A stretch of DNA of 64,000 nucleotides, taken from assembly GCA_900473745.1 (NCBI GenBank), contig UCMW01000007.1:248001-312000 (forward strand), written 5' to 3'. Below are positions 44,274 through 53,790 of this stretch, piece by piece. A program made the translations under genes and the position numbers. Position 1 is the stretch's first letter. Each line of letters starts with the position of its first letter. Below the pieces are notes generated by a model, which had not been told where the DNA came from, did no database searches, and saw nothing but the letters and a program-made list of their open reading frames with translations. The stretch is from Hyphomicrobiales bacterium. Its GTDB lineage: Bacteria > Pseudomonadota > Alphaproteobacteria > Rhizobiales > Rhizobiaceae.

Positions 44274-46553
44274 TCAGGCGGCGTGGCGCGACACAGTCTG
44301 GCGATCTGCCACGAGATTGAACTGCCCCAATTGCTGATCCATCTCGCGAGCCTCGCCGGCCAGCCTGTGGATCGCCGCGGTCGTTTCCTCGACCATGGCG
44401 GCGTTCTGTTGGGTCATCGCATCGAGCTGGTTCACCGAAGAATTGATCTCGACCAGCGTCTGGGCTTCCTCGCGAGTCGATTCCATGATCTCGCCGATAT
44501 GACTGTTGATCGACAGCACATGCGAGCCGATGCCATCCAGCGCATGGCCCGCCTTCTCGACGAGCTTCACGCCATGATCCACCTCGCCCCGCGACTTGGC
44601 GAGCAGGTTGGCGATCTCCTTGGCAGCATTCGACGAACGCTGCGCGAGTTCCCGGACCTCCTGGGCAACGACGGCGAAGCCCTTGCCGCTTTCGCCGGCG
44701 CGGGCGGCCTCGACGCCGGCATTGAGAGCCAGCAGATTGGTCTGGAAGGCGATTTCGTCGATGACCGATACGATCTTGTTGATCTCCTGCGACGATCCCT
44801 GAATCGCCTCCATGGCCGCGATCGTGTCGCGCATGATGAGCCCCGACATGGCCGTATCGTCCTTGGCGGCCCGGGCAATGCGCTCGGCTTCCTCGGCGCG
44901 GGCGATCTGCGTCTTGACCGCGCCGGTGATCTCCTGGATCGCGGTTGCGGCCTGCGTGATGGCAGCGGCCTGGCGTTCGGTGCGCTCGGCAAGCTGGTCG
45001 GCACCGGCCCGCATCTCTTCGGACCCCTCACGCACTGCCACCGAGTTGCCGCCGATGCCGCCGAGCGTGGTGCTCAGCGTCTCGATCGCCTTGTTGAAAT
45101 TGGAGCGCAAACCTTCGAGGTCAGTCGGGAAGCCACGCTCGATCCGGAAGGCGAGGTCTCCGGCGGCCAGGCGGTCCAGCCCGTGGTCGAGCGTCTCAAC
45201 GACCTCCTGCAGCGTCTTCGCCTCGCTGTCCCGTTCGGCCATGCGCTGCCGGCGTTCCTCGTCGGCACGTTCCCGCTCTTCACGGCGTTCGGCCGAAAGC
45301 CGCTGCTGTTCGATCAGGCCAAGCCGGAAACGCTCCAGTGCCCTGGCCATGCTGCCGATCTCGTCGCGCCGTTCCTGGTTTTCGACGGGCTGCTCGATCT
45401 CGCCATCGGCCACGGCGGCGGTGAAGGTAACAAGACGATCGAGCGGTGCAAACAGGCGTCGCGTGAAGATCCATGTCGCGATGGCGAGTACGAGGAGCGC
45501 GATCAGCCCCGTCAGAAACAGCGTGGTTGCAATGCTGAGCGAACCGGCCTCCAGTTCAGCCCTCGTCAGGCTCTCCGTCACAACGAAATCCTGACCGGCA
45601 AAACCGATCCGGCGGCCATAGACGACCGCCGCCCCCTCTGGACGCTCGGCGGCCTGGACGGCAATGCCGTCACCCGACGCCTGGAAATCGGCGCGCACAT
45701 CGACGAGCTTGCCTGCCTCATCCAATGTGATGCCCGTTCCTCCAGATGAAAGAATGGAAGCCTTCTGGCTGCTGCCCGGGATGATCCCCTTCGACAAGAG
45801 ATCGGTGAAGACCTGGGGCTGAACCTGAAACATCAGGCTGCCCTTGTAGCCGCCCAGTTTGACGAAGGGCACGGCGAAATAGATGTCCGGCGCTCCGGCA
45901 TCCCCGCCAACGGCGAGTCCGGAAAAGTTCACACCCACCACGTCGTCCACGGCATTTGCAGCAGCCTCTGCCGATTGCTGGTAGACCCGGCTGAGACCGG
46001 TCGCCGCCCAATTGCCCTCCTTCAGATTCTCGCCGAAGGCTGCACCTTTCCGGTAGGAATAAATAACATTGCCGTTCTGGTCGGCAATCAGCATGTCGAG
46101 GAAGTCGGTTCCGGCGAGATAGGCCGCCATCTGTGTCTGCGTCGTCTCGTGGGTCGAATAGTAGAAACCGCTCGGGCCTTCCGGCTTGATCAGCTTCTGG
46201 CGCTCGCCGGCCGGATGAGGGTTTTCGGCCACGAAGACGCGCTGCAATTCGGCTTTCGCATCGCCGCTGCTCTTGGTGATGGTGTTCCACCCACTCTTCA
46301 GGCCGGTCATGGACTGCTGCAGGGTCTCGATCTTGGCGATGGAAGCCGCCTGGTTCTCGAGCGCCCCCAATTTCTCGATCAGAAGGTCGCCACGGAAAGT
46401 GAGCGTGCTGGTCATCGCCTTTTCGGCCTGTTCGCCGAAGAGCTGGCTCGAACCGCGATAGGCAAACACATTGAGCAAGGCGATCGTCGTGAATGTCAGA
46501 ACGAGAAAGACGGCGATGAGTTTGAATGAGAGCGAGTGAAGGCGAGCGGTCAT
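44274..46553 (-). CDS. Methyl-accepting chemotaxis protein
   Basis: A 759-residue transmembrane chemoreceptor. TM1 is at about 11-31. A periplasmic sensor domain of about 310 residues has a dCACHE-like core ([39 protein letters not shown]). TM2 is at about 343-364, then HAMP, a charged coiled coil ([16 protein letters not shown]) with a second HAMP-like segment, and the signalling domain. The hairpin tip [40 protein letters not shown] is canonical for CheA/CheW contact. No other che genes are near, so it is an orphan receptor. The ligand is unknown. The start ATG follows CAGGGGACAACAATC. Confidence 0.95.
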   Translation of the reverse strand: MTARLHSLSFKLIAVFLVLTFTTIALLNVFAYRGSSQLFGEQAEKAMTSTLTFRGDLLIEKLGALENQAASIAKIETLQQSMTGLKSGWNTITKSSGDAKAELQRVFVAENPHPAGERQKLIKPEGPSGFYYSTHETTQTQMAAYLAGTDFLDMLIADQNGNVIYSYRKGAAFGENLKEGNWAATGLSRVYQQSAEAAANAVDDVVGVNFSGLAVGGDAGAPDIYFAVPFVKLGGYKGSLMFQVQPQVFTDLLSKGIIPGSSQKASILSSGGTGITLDEAGKLVDVRADFQASGDGIAVQAAERPEGAAVVYGRRIGFAGQDFVVTESLTRAELEAGSLSIATTLFLTGLIALLVLAIATWIFTRRLFAPLDRLVTFTAAVADGEIEQPVENQERRDEIGSMARALERFRLGLIEQQRLSAERREERERADEERRQRMAERDSEAKTLQEVVETLDHGLDRLAAGDLAFRIERGFPTDLEGLRSNFNKAIETLSTTLGGIGGNSVAVREGSEEMRAGADQLAERTERQAAAITQAATAIQEITGAVKTQIARAEEAERIARAAKDDTAMSGLIMRDTIAAMEAIQGSSQEINKIVSVIDEIAFQTNLLALNAGVEAARAGESGKGFAVVAQEVRELAQRSSNAAKEIANLLAKSRGEVDHGVKLVEKAGHALDGIGSHVLSINSHIGEIMESTREEAQTLVEINSSVNQLDAMTQQNAAMVEETTAAIHRLAGEAREMDQQLGQFNLVADRQTVSRHAA

Positions 46554-46675
46554 GATTGTTGTCCCCTGAGTCGACCTGGAGCAGTCGACCCGATCAGATC
46601 TTCGGTCCGCCGATCGACAATCGGCAGACTTCCCCCTGTTATGATGGGACAATCGCGCTCAGCGCTTAATCACGG

Positions 46676-46705
46676 GTAAAGGATTGGGGGCGAAACCCCG
46701 CAATC
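46676..46705 (-). terminator. Probable terminator of the luciferase-like gene
   Basis: On the minus strand GATTGCGGGG-tttcg-CCCCCAATC pairs over about 9 bp with one bulge and is followed by CCTTTACCC, a weak T-run. It lies 9 bp after the stop at 46714. Confidence 0.5.
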
Positions 46706-46713
46706 GACAGGTG

Positions 46714-47715
46714 TCAGGCCGCTTGCGACGCCCTCTGCGGCAGTCCCGCAAAGAGCTCCACGGAACGGATACGCGCCTGGAGGTCGTGGACCGGAGTAGA
46801 GACGATGATTTCGTCGGGTTTCACATCGGCGATGAACTTCTGCAGCTTTTCAGCGGCCGTTGCCTGAGAACCGACGATCGCATAGCGCAACGTATGTTCG
46901 ACACCGATCCGTTCGATCTCCGTCCAGGATCCGTCCATGGTCTCGACCGGGCGCGGAAATGGCCGGCGGATGTTGCGACGCAGATTGACGAATTGCTGCT
47001 GCGCCGACGTGAACAGATGGGCCGCCTCGCGATCCGTATCAGCAATGGCCGCCATCGTGCCCACCATGAGGTAAGGCTTCTGCAGGCCGGCCGACGGCTG
47101 AAAGCGGTCGCGATAAATCTCGACTGCATCGAGAAGCTGATCGGGGGCAAAATGCGAAGCGAAGGCATACGGCAGGCCAAGTGCCGCCGCGAGATGCGCG
47201 CTGTACAGGCTCGAGCCGAGCAGCCAGATTGGCACATGGCTGTTCATGCCGGGAACGGCGATCAGGCCGCCTTCATCATCCGGCTCGCCCAGAAGCCGTT
47301 GCAGTTCAAGAATGTCGTGCGGGAAGCTTTCGGCGCCCGCCTCCATATTGCGCCGAAGTGCACGGGCCGTGCGCATATCCGTTCCCGGCGCGCGACCGAG
47401 GCCAAGCTCGATACGCCCAGGGTATAGCGCCTCGAGCGTTCCGAACTGCTCGGCAATGACGAGCGGCGAATGGTTCGGCAACATGATGCCGCCCGACCCC
47501 ACGCGGATCGTCTCGGTCCCGGCCGCCACATGGGAAATGACCAGTGCCGTCGCCGCGCTCGCGATGCCCGGCATTCCATGATGCTCGGCGAGCCAGAAGC
47601 GGCGATAACCGTTCTTTTCTGCCACCTGGGCCAGGCTGCGCGAGGCATCCAGGGCCTCGCGGACGGAATGTCCCTCGGCGACGGGAGACAGATCGAGAAT
47701 GGAAAACGGTATCAT
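46714..47715 (-). CDS. Luciferase-like (LLM-class) flavin-dependent monooxygenase
   Basis: A 333-residue TIM-barrel flavoprotein using FMNH2 and O2. Typical motifs are [13 protein letters not shown] at the N terminus, [73 protein letters not shown] and the [28 protein letters not shown] block. It belongs to the MsnO8-like LLM branch. The substrate is unknown; relatives act on sulphonates, alkanes or antibiotics. The gene is monocistronic, divergent from ruvC. Confidence 0.9.
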   Translation of the reverse strand: MIPFSILDLSPVAEGHSVREALDASRSLAQVAEKNGYRRFWLAEHHGMPGIASAATALVISHVAAGTETIRVGSGGIMLPNHSPLVIAEQFGTLEALYPGRIELGLGRAPGTDMRTARALRRNMEAGAESFPHDILELQRLLGEPDDEGGLIAVPGMNSHVPIWLLGSSLYSAHLAAALGLPYAFASHFAPDQLLDAVEIYRDRFQPSAGLQKPYLMVGTMAAIADTDREAAHLFTSAQQQFVNLRRNIRRPFPRPVETMDGSWTEIERIGVEHTLRYAIVGSQATAAEKLQKFIADVKPDEIIVSTPVHDLQARIRSVELFAGLPQRASQAA

Positions 47716-47866
47716 GGCGATGGCCCTGTTCGATGTGTCTCTCTCATGTAGTCAGACATGGCGGACGTCCCAAGAGGTGACGATAATAAATTATGATCAC
47801 TTTCTATGTTTTCGGTTTGTTCACATTTGACTGGCACATCTGACCCGAACTGCACTAGGGTCTCTC

Positions 47867-48379
47867 ATGACTTCCACGATTCGCATCATCGGTATAGATC
47901 CGGGCCTTCGCCGCTGTGGTTGGGGCGTCATTGAGACGCTCGGCAATTCGCTGCGTTTCGTCGCCTCGGGGACCGTGACCTCCGACGGAGACATGGATCT
48001 CGCCTCGCGTCTCTGCCAGCTGCATGACGGCCTCTCCGAAGTGGTTCACAGCTACAAGCCCGACGAGGCAGCCGTCGAGCAGACCTTCGTCAACAAGGAT
48101 GCGGTCGCCACGCTGAAGCTTGGTCAGGCGCGCGGCATCGCCATGCTGGTCCCGGCCCGTGCCGGCCTGCCGGTGGCGGAATATGCCCCCAATGCGGTGA
48201 AGAAGGCTGTCATCGGCGTCGGCCATGGCGAAAAGGCGCAGATCCACATGATGCTGAAGATCCTGATGCCCAAGGCCGAATTCAAGGGCAACGATGCCGC
48301 CGACGCGTTGGCCATCGCCATCTGCCACGCCCACAATCGCGGTGGCGATCGCATGCGCAAGGTCCTCGCTTCCGCCTGA
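47867..48379 (+). CDS. ruvC: Holliday-junction resolvase RuvC
   Basis: A 170-residue endonuclease that cleaves four-way DNA junctions. All four acidic residues are present: Asp11 ([10 protein letters not shown]), Glu71 (AAVEQTFV), Asp143 and Asp146 ([11 protein letters not shown]). It is the first gene of the ruv region. Unlike most relatives, it is separated from ruvA by 745 bp that hold a toxin-antitoxin pair. Confidence 0.98.
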   Translation: MTSTIRIIGIDPGLRRCGWGVIETLGNSLRFVASGTVTSDGDMDLASRLCQLHDGLSEVVHSYKPDEAAVEQTFVNKDAVATLKLGQARGIAMLVPARAGLPVAEYAPNAVKKAVIGVGHGEKAQIHMMLKILMPKAEFKGNDAADALAIAICHAHNRGGDRMRKVLASA

Positions 48380-48386
48380 TTTGTTC

Positions 48387-48436
48387 TTGACTTGTTCCGA
48401 CAGTAGGATTTATTCTTACCTGACTGGAGGCAAGTC
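48387..48436 (+). promoter_or_regulatory. Candidate promoter and operator of the first toxin-antitoxin module
   Basis: TTGACT (48387-48392), a 17-bp spacer and TTATTC (48410-48415) form a sigma-70-like promoter after ruvC. GACTTG (48389-48394) and CAAGTC (48431-48436) are perfect inverted half-sites flanking it, the second touching the antitoxin ATG. This layout suits autorepression by the antitoxin complex. Confidence 0.5.
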
Positions 48437-48688
48437 ATGCGCGTGACATCTAAGGGCCAAGTGACCATTCCTCGCGATCTGCGAGAACTGATCGGCATAG
48501 AGCCGAATTCCGAAGTGGTCTTCACCGTCGAAGATGGCCGTCTGATGCTGACACCAAAAAGTGGCACCGAAGCGCTGAAAGAGCAGACGCGATTGGCCGG
48601 ACTGATGGAGACATTGGCACGCCTTGAAGGCACCGGTGATCCCGAACTCGATGCTGATGCCCTGATGCAGATGACGCGGGATCGGTGA
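48437..48688 (+). CDS. AbrB/SpoVT-type antitoxin of module 1 (VapB/MazE-like)
   Basis: An 83-residue antitoxin. The N-terminal swapped-hairpin DNA-binding domain MRVTSKGQVTIPRDLRELIGIEPNSEVVFTVEDGRLML is a textbook AbrB fold. The acidic, helical C-terminal tail (LMETLARLEGTGDPELDADALMQM) should wrap the partner toxin. The ATG has GGAGG 7 bp upstream. It lies 3 bp before a PIN-domain gene and presumably represses its own promoter. Confidence 0.9.
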   Translation: MRVTSKGQVTIPRDLRELIGIEPNSEVVFTVEDGRLMLTPKSGTEALKEQTRLAGLMETLARLEGTGDPELDADALMQMTRDR

Positions 48689-48691
48689 CCC

Positions 48692-49108
48692 ATGGCCGTG
48701 CTGGTCGACACAAATGTGCTCGTTGACGTCGCCGTGCGCGATCCTCATTGGCTGGTGTGGTCGCGTAGCCAGATGATGCGGCTTGCGAGAGAAGAACCGC
48801 TCGTCATCAACCCGATCATCTATTCGGAATTCTCGGTGCGCTACACCAATCGCGATGAAGTCGAGGAATTGCTTCCGCCGTCGGATTTCCACCGGGAAAG
48901 CCTGCCCTGGGCAGCAGCCTTCGCAGCCGGCGTCGCCTTCCGCATTTACCGCCGTGCGGGCGGCGGGCGCGACCGCGTCCTGCCGGACTTCCTCATCGGC
49001 GCCCATGCGGCCATCCGCAACCACAAGATCCTGACCCGAGATCCGAAGGGCTACCGAACCTACTTTCCGGACGTGCCCCTCATCTCCCCCGAAACCCATC
49101 CCCTGTAA
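48692..49108 (+). CDS. PIN-domain toxin of module 1 (VapC-like RNase)
   Basis: A 138-residue PIN-domain ribonuclease. The acidic metal-binding set is visible as Asp6 (VDTN), Glu46 (YSEFS), Asp99 (PDFLIGAHA) and Asp117 (TRDPKGY). The domain follows its AbrB-type antitoxin and ends 16 bp before ruvA, so toxin and ruvA probably share a transcript. Targets of VapC-type toxins are usually tRNAs or rRNA; which one is not known here. Confidence 0.9.
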   Translation: MAVLVDTNVLVDVAVRDPHWLVWSRSQMMRLAREEPLVINPIIYSEFSVRYTNRDEVEELLPPSDFHRESLPWAAAFAAGVAFRIYRRAGGGRDRVLPDFLIGAHAAIRNHKILTRDPKGYRTYFPDVPLISPETHPL

Positions 49109-49124
49109 CGCGACGGACTTATCC

Positions 49125-49742
49125 ATGATCGGCAAACTCAAAGGCACCATCGACGAGATCGGCGACGACTACGTCCTGGTCGACGTCCACGGCGTCTGCT
49201 ACGTCGCCCACTGCTCCTCGCGCACGCTTGGCCGCATCGGCTCTGCTGGGGAAGCAGTCGTCCTCTTCATCGAGACCTATGTACGGGAAGACCAGCTGAA
49301 ACTCTTCGGCTTCATGAGCGCGCTGGAGCGGGAATGGTTCAATCTGCTGCAAAGCGTGCAGGGCGTCGGCGCCAAGGTCGCACTCGCGGTCCTCTCTACC
49401 CTCACCCCGTCCGAACTCGCCAATGCGATTGCGCTCCAAGACAAGACCGCGATCTCCCGCGCACCCGGCGTAGGCCCGAAGGTGGCGCTGCGCCTCGTCA
49501 CTGAACTGAAGAACAAGGCCCCCGCCTTTGCCGGCGAGGCCTCGGCCAATATCGGCCTCAAGCAGGAACTCGGCGAAGGTGTCGCCTCCGCTCCCGTTTC
49601 AGACGCCGTCTCGGCCCTGACCAATCTCGGCTACTCCCGCGATCAGGCGGCCAATGCTGTCGCAGCGGCGCTGAAGAATGGCGGCGAGGGAGCCGATAGC
49701 GCCAAGTTGATTAGGCTGGGGCTGAAGGAGTTGTCGCGGTGA
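49125..49742 (+). CDS. ruvA: Holliday-junction DNA-binding protein RuvA
   Basis: A 205-residue protein that binds the four-way junction as a tetramer and loads RuvB. The N-terminal OB-fold ([30 protein letters not shown]), the helix-hairpin-helix pair ([20 protein letters not shown] and [22 protein letters not shown]) and the C-terminal RuvB-contact domain ([20 protein letters not shown]) are complete. It is placed between two toxin-antitoxin modules. Confidence 0.97.
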   Translation: MIGKLKGTIDEIGDDYVLVDVHGVCYVAHCSSRTLGRIGSAGEAVVLFIETYVREDQLKLFGFMSALEREWFNLLQSVQGVGAKVALAVLSTLTPSELANAIALQDKTAISRAPGVGPKVALRLVTELKNKAPAFAGEASANIGLKQELGEGVASAPVSDAVSALTNLGYSRDQAANAVAAALKNGGEGADSAKLIRLGLKELSR

Positions 49743-49765
49743 CTCCTCCCACATTCTTGGATAAA

Positions 49766-49808
49766 TCCGACATTTCTGCTAGCGTCAGAAAATTGGCAAA
49801 ACGTCGGA
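49766..49808 (+). promoter_or_regulatory. Nested inverted repeats before the second toxin-antitoxin module
   Basis: Between ruvA and the second antitoxin, TCCGAC (49766-49771) and GTCGGA (49803-49808) form perfect distant half-sites, and TTTCTG-N7-CAGAAA (49773-49791) is nested inside. The outer right half overlaps the CGGAGA ribosome site. This is a plausible autoregulatory operator; a promoter could use TTGGAT at 49755. Confidence 0.5.
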
Positions 49809-49815
49809 GAGCATC

Positions 49816-50103
49816 ATGAAGGTTTGGGAAGTTACCCTGTCGGCCAAAGGCCAGATCACCATTCCCAAAGAGTTGCGCGAGCAGTTGAAGCTAAGTCCTG
49901 GCGATCAGATGGTCTTCAGCGTCGTCGATGGGGAAATCGTCATCACGCCGAAGAACATCGATTTGAAGGACCTCGCAGGCTTCCTCGGCACACCACCCAA
50001 CGGTCCTGCGACGCTGGAAGAAATTGACGAAGCGGTCATCGGGACGGCAGGCGAAAACGCACTATCCACCGGAGATGACGATCCGTCGGACATCGCGGCA
50101 TGA
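49816..50103 (+). CDS. AbrB/SpoVT-type antitoxin of module 2
   Basis: A 95-residue antitoxin unlike the first beyond the fold. The AbrB domain is WEVTLSAKGQITIPKELREQLKLSPGDQMVFSVVDGEIVIT. The tail is acidic and Pro-rich (LGTPPNGPATLEEIDEAVIGTAG...[11 protein letters not shown]). Its stop codon overlaps the toxin ATG (ATGA). A GGAGAGC ribosome site lies upstream. Confidence 0.9.
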   Translation: MKVWEVTLSAKGQITIPKELREQLKLSPGDQMVFSVVDGEIVITPKNIDLKDLAGFLGTPPNGPATLEEIDEAVIGTAGENALSTGDDDPSDIAA

Positions 50104-50504
50104 CCCTGGTCGGCCTCGACACCAACATCGTCATCCGGCTTCTGACCAATGACAATCCCGACCAAAGACGTTCAGCCTTGCGTTTTGCAGAGGGGCTCGG
50201 CAAGAACTATCTGGCCTTTCTCCCCCTCGTCTGCGTACTGGAACTGGACTGGGCATTGCGCTCGAAGCTTGGCTACAACAGACAAGACGCATCGACCGCC
50301 ATTGGCAAGCTCCTCCAGGTGCGGGGACTGACCGTTGAAAGTCACGATCTGGTCGTCAAGGCACTGCGACATGTCGAACTGAAGAACGCCGACTTTGCAG
50401 ACGCCTTAATTGCAGCCAGATCACTTCACGAAGGCTGCGCCTCCATAAAGACCTTCGATAAACGCGCCGCCTCCCGCGTACCCGGCATGGAACTCCTCGC
50501 ATGA
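50100..50504 (+). CDS. PIN-domain toxin of module 2 (VapC-like RNase), overlapping ruvB
   Basis: A 134-residue PIN-domain protein. Acidic residues are Asp7 (GLDTN), Glu48 (CVLELDW), Asp98/Asp101 ([11 protein letters not shown]) and Asp120 (KTFDKRAA). It belongs to a different PIN branch from module 1. Its start overlaps the antitoxin stop, and its own stop overlaps the ruvB start (ATGA), so ruvB translation is probably coupled to toxin translation. Confidence 0.9.
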   Translation: MTLVGLDTNIVIRLLTNDNPDQRRSALRFAEGLGKNYLAFLPLVCVLELDWALRSKLGYNRQDASTAIGKLLQVRGLTVESHDLVVKALRHVELKNADFADALIAARSLHEGCASIKTFDKRAASRVPGMELLA

Positions 50505-51541
50505 TCACGAACAACCCCATCCTCACGCCGGAAAAGCGCGGCGAAGACCTCGATGCGGCACTGCGCCCGCAGACGCTCGACGACTTCACCGGCCAAGCCG
50601 AAGCGCGCGCCAACCTGAAGATCTTCATCGAGGCGGCGAAGAACCGCGGCGAGGCGCTGGATCACGTGCTCTTCGTCGGCCCACCGGGCTTGGGCAAGAC
50701 GACGCTCGCCCAGATCATGGCCAAGGAACTCGGCGTCAACTTCCGCTCGACCTCCGGCCCCGTCATCGCCAAGGCCGGCGATCTCGCCGCCCTTCTGACC
50801 AATCTCGAAGAGCGCGACGTGCTCTTCATCGACGAAATCCATCGCTTAAGCCCCGCCGTCGAGGAAATCCTCTATCCGGCCATGGAGGACTTCCAGCTCG
50901 ATCTGATCATCGGAGAAGGCCCCGCCGCGCGCTCTGTGAAGATCGACCTGTCGAAGTTCACCCTCGTCGCCGCCACCACCCGGCTGGGCCTGCTGACAAA
51001 CCCCCTGCGCGACCGTTTCGGCATTCCGGTGCGCCTCAATTTCTACACCGTCGAGGAACTGGAATCGATCGTCCGCCGTGGCGCCCGCCTCTTGAACCTG
51101 CCGATGACCGAAGACGGCGCCCGCGAAGTGGCCCGCCGCGCCCGTGGCACACCGCGCATCGCCGGGCGCTTGCTCCGCCGCGTCCGCGATTTCGCCGAAG
51201 TCGCCCGCGCCGAAGCCGTCACCCGCCAGATCGCCGACGAAGCGCTGACGCGGCTCAACGTCGACAATATGGGCCTCGACCAGCTCGACATGCGCTATCT
51301 CTCGATGATCGCGGTGAATTTCGGCGGCGGCCCGGTCGGCATCGAAACGATCGCCGCCGGCCTGTCGGAACCGCGTGACGCAATCGAGGACATCATCGAG
51401 CCCTACATGATCCAGCAGGGTTTCATCCAGCGCACGCCGCGAGGCCGTGTTTTGACCGCAAATGCGTGGAAACACTTGGGAATGCAGCCGCCAAAGGACC
51501 TGGAGGCCGCGCAATTCCGGCTGACGCTCGAGGATGAATGA
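50501..51541 (+). CDS. ruvB: Holliday-junction branch-migration helicase RuvB
   Basis: A 346-residue AAA+ motor that drives branch migration with RuvA. Walker A is GPPGLGKTT (60-68), Walker B DEIH (111-114), sensor 1 ATTRLGLL and the arginine finger region [20 protein letters not shown]. The C-terminal winged helix ([41 protein letters not shown]) is intact. Its ATG overlaps the preceding toxin stop, and its stop abuts the next gene. Confidence 0.98.
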   Translation: MITNNPILTPEKRGEDLDAALRPQTLDDFTGQAEARANLKIFIEAAKNRGEALDHVLFVGPPGLGKTTLAQIMAKELGVNFRSTSGPVIAKAGDLAALLTNLEERDVLFIDEIHRLSPAVEEILYPAMEDFQLDLIIGEGPAARSVKIDLSKFTLVAATTRLGLLTNPLRDRFGIPVRLNFYTVEELESIVRRGARLLNLPMTEDGAREVARRARGTPRIAGRLLRRVRDFAEVARAEAVTRQIADEALTRLNVDNMGLDQLDMRYLSMIAVNFGGGPVGIETIAAGLSEPRDAIEDIIEPYMIQQGFIQRTPRGRVLTANAWKHLGMQPPKDLEAAQFRLTLEDE

Positions 51542-52447
51542 ATGATCACACGGCGGGGGCTCGTGAAGCTCTTCGGAGCAGGCTTCCTGAGCCTTGTGGC
51601 AACCGCTGCCTATCCCTTCACAGAGGTTTTCCGCCGCCCTGAAATCAGACGATACAAACTCGCGCCGAACAACTGGCCGCACGGGCTTAACCTTCGAGTC
51701 GTCATCCTTTCGGACTTTCATGCCTCCGAGCCATGGATGAGCCGTGACCGTATTGCGGACATCTGCGCCACCGCCAACGAGCTGCAACCCGATATCTGCC
51801 TTCTGCTCGGGGACTATGCCGCAGGTACGAATATCGTCAGCGACTATGTCGATGCCACGGATTGGGCCGCAGCCTTGGCCACGCTTTCCGCGCCGCTCGG
51901 CGTACACGCCATTCTTGGCAATCATGACTATTGGGAAGACCTGGCCTTTCAACGCGACCCGACCGGCCCGAACATTGCGACCGAAGCGTTGAAGCGGGCG
52001 GGCATTGCCGTTTACATCAACAGTTCCCGTCGCCTCGAGAAAGACGGGCACCCTTTCTGGCTTGCCGGTCTGGGTGATCAGATGGCGCTGAGAGCCGGCA
52101 AGCGTTTCAATCGCGAAGGTTTGGTGGGAATAGACGATCTGGCAGCCACGCTTTCCCTGATCACCGACGACGCGCCGGTCATTCTGATGGCGCACGAACC
52201 AGACATCTTCGCACGCGTCCCTTCGCGCGTCGGCCTGACCCTTTGTGGCCACACCCATGGAGGTCAGATAGACCTCTTTGGCTGGCGGCCAGCAGCGGCC
52301 TCGCGCGGATCCAGGAGCTATCCAGGCGGCCTATACCGGGAAGGTGAGCGCGACCTCCTGGTATCGCGAGGTCTTGGATGCTCGTTCATTCCCGTCCGCG
52401 TCGGCGTGCGGCCAGAGATTTTGCTACTTGAACTGGGGACAGCCTGA
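51542..52447 (+). CDS. Calcineurin-like metallophosphoesterase with twin-arginine-like N terminus
   Basis: A 301-residue YaeI/UDP-diacylglucosamine-pyrophosphatase-like phosphoesterase. The two-metal motifs are LSDFHAS (Asp58, His60), LLGDYAAG, LGNHDYW, MAHEPD and CGHTHGGQ. The N terminus (MITRRGLVKLFGAGFLSLVATAAYPF) is a signal/anchor with a TRR-type start that may use Tat or Sec. The start codon directly follows the ruvB stop and the stop overlaps the Nudix gene by one base. Confidence 0.87.
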   Translation: MITRRGLVKLFGAGFLSLVATAAYPFTEVFRRPEIRRYKLAPNNWPHGLNLRVVILSDFHASEPWMSRDRIADICATANELQPDICLLLGDYAAGTNIVSDYVDATDWAAALATLSAPLGVHAILGNHDYWEDLAFQRDPTGPNIATEALKRAGIAVYINSSRRLEKDGHPFWLAGLGDQMALRAGKRFNREGLVGIDDLAATLSLITDDAPVILMAHEPDIFARVPSRVGLTLCGHTHGGQIDLFGWRPAAASRGSRSYPGGLYREGERDLLVSRGLGCSFIPVRVGVRPEILLLELGTA

Positions 52448-52956
52448 TGTCCAAACGCACCCTGATCACCATCAAGGACGGCAATCGGCGCTTCAACCAC
52501 CGCATCGCCGGCCTCGCCTTCCGCGATGGACACGTCCTCGTCCACCGTGCCACCCATGAGACGTTCTGGACCTTTCCCGGCGGCCGCGCCGAAATCGGCG
52601 AGACATCGACTGAGACGCTGGTGCGCGAAATGCAGGAAGAACTGGGTGTCGAGGCAGTGGTTGGGCCGCTCCTGTGGATCGTCGAGAACTTCTTCGACTA
52701 CGAGGGCAAGGCTTGGCATGAACTCGGGCTCTATTACCGGATGGAGATCCCGACGAGCTTCCCCTTCCACGCAAGCGACATCATTCACCGCAACGAGGAC
52801 GGCAAGAACTCCCTGGAATTCAAATGGGTGCCGGCAACGCGGGATGCCCTGACGGTCCTCGACATTCCACCCTATTTCATCGCCGACGAGATCGAAAACC
52901 TGCCAACCTCACCCAGGCACGTCGTCTGGCACGATGGAGACCTGGACACGCCATGA
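52447..52956 (+). CDS. Nudix hydrolase
   Basis: A 169-residue Nudix protein that cleaves nucleoside diphosphate-linked substrates. The box matches G-x5-E-x7-R-E-U-x-E-E-x-G-U exactly at 46-68 (GRAEIGE...REMQEELGV). The substrate is unknown; the sequence resembles generic MutT/NrtR-like pyrophosphohydrolases. Its start overlaps the upstream phosphoesterase stop and its stop overlaps the next start (ATGA), so the chain from the second toxin through ruvB continues here. Confidence 0.9.
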   Translation: MSKRTLITIKDGNRRFNHRIAGLAFRDGHVLVHRATHETFWTFPGGRAEIGETSTETLVREMQEELGVEAVVGPLLWIVENFFDYEGKAWHELGLYYRMEIPTSFPFHASDIIHRNEDGKNSLEFKWVPATRDALTVLDIPPYFIADEIENLPTSPRHVVWHDGDLDTP

Positions 52957-53522
52957 CCGACGCCACAAGGTTCATCCGCAAACTCGCCTATGCCAACATG
53001 CTCGCCAATGACCGGCTGCACGAGGCGGTCTCGATGCTGGGACCGGGAGAATTCGAGGCACCCCGCACAAGCTTCTTTCCCTCGCTCGTGGCGACGCTCA
53101 ATCACATCCTGATCATCGACTGGTTCTACATAGACGCGCTTGAAGGCGGCGACCTCGGCCCGAAGGCTTGGGAAAACGAGGTCCCCTTTCCGGACCCGGT
53201 GAACCTCCGCCTGGCACAAATCGCGTCGGACCGGCGTCTTCTCACGCTGTGCCTGGCCCTTGGCGACGAAGACCTCGCCCGTCAGGTTCAGATCCATCGA
53301 ACGGGCCGGATCCAGGTGGAACGCTGCGACGATGTGCTTTCGCATCTCTTCCAGCACCAGACCCATCATCGCGGTCAGGCACATGCCATGCTGGCCGGCA
53401 CCAGCGTGAAGCCACCGCAGATCGACGAGTTCATTGTTGCGGATGACGCGCCGAGCAGGGCGGATGTCCTTCGACGGCTCGGGATCACCGAAGCGCAGGT
53501 CATGAATGAGGGCCAGACCTGA
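52953..53522 (+). CDS. DinB-family protein (four-helix bundle)
   Basis: A 189-residue member of the DinB/YfiT-like superfamily of metal-binding four-helix bundle proteins, often thiol S-transferases or damage-induced. Metal-ligand histidines are suggested by VATLNHILIIDWFYIDAL and by the HQTHHRGQAHAMLAG motif at the C-terminal half. The start overlaps the Nudix stop. It is the last gene of the coupled chain; the next gene starts 268 bp later. Confidence 0.85.
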   Translation: MTDATRFIRKLAYANMLANDRLHEAVSMLGPGEFEAPRTSFFPSLVATLNHILIIDWFYIDALEGGDLGPKAWENEVPFPDPVNLRLAQIASDRRLLTLCLALGDEDLARQVQIHRTGRIQVERCDDVLSHLFQHQTHHRGQAHAMLAGTSVKPPQIDEFIVADDAPSRADVLRRLGITEAQVMNEGQT

Positions 53523-53790
53523 CCAACCCTAACCCCGCATCGGCGGGACCGGCACATCAGGCAATCCGCATATCACAATACGGCCACAAGCCAGCCCCTT
53601 TTCTGTCCATAAACGCCAGTATTGAGGCGATGGGCGCAAGGTTAGTGCGGCACCTGACGCCTTTGCAGTGAGTAAAATTTAATCTTCTCAATCAACGAAC
53701 GCCAGGCGTCCGCGGAAATACATCTGCGCGTCTGTACAACTTAACAGAAGGAGGAAGTGGGGGCCTCATACAAGCTGAAGGATTCCCGAA

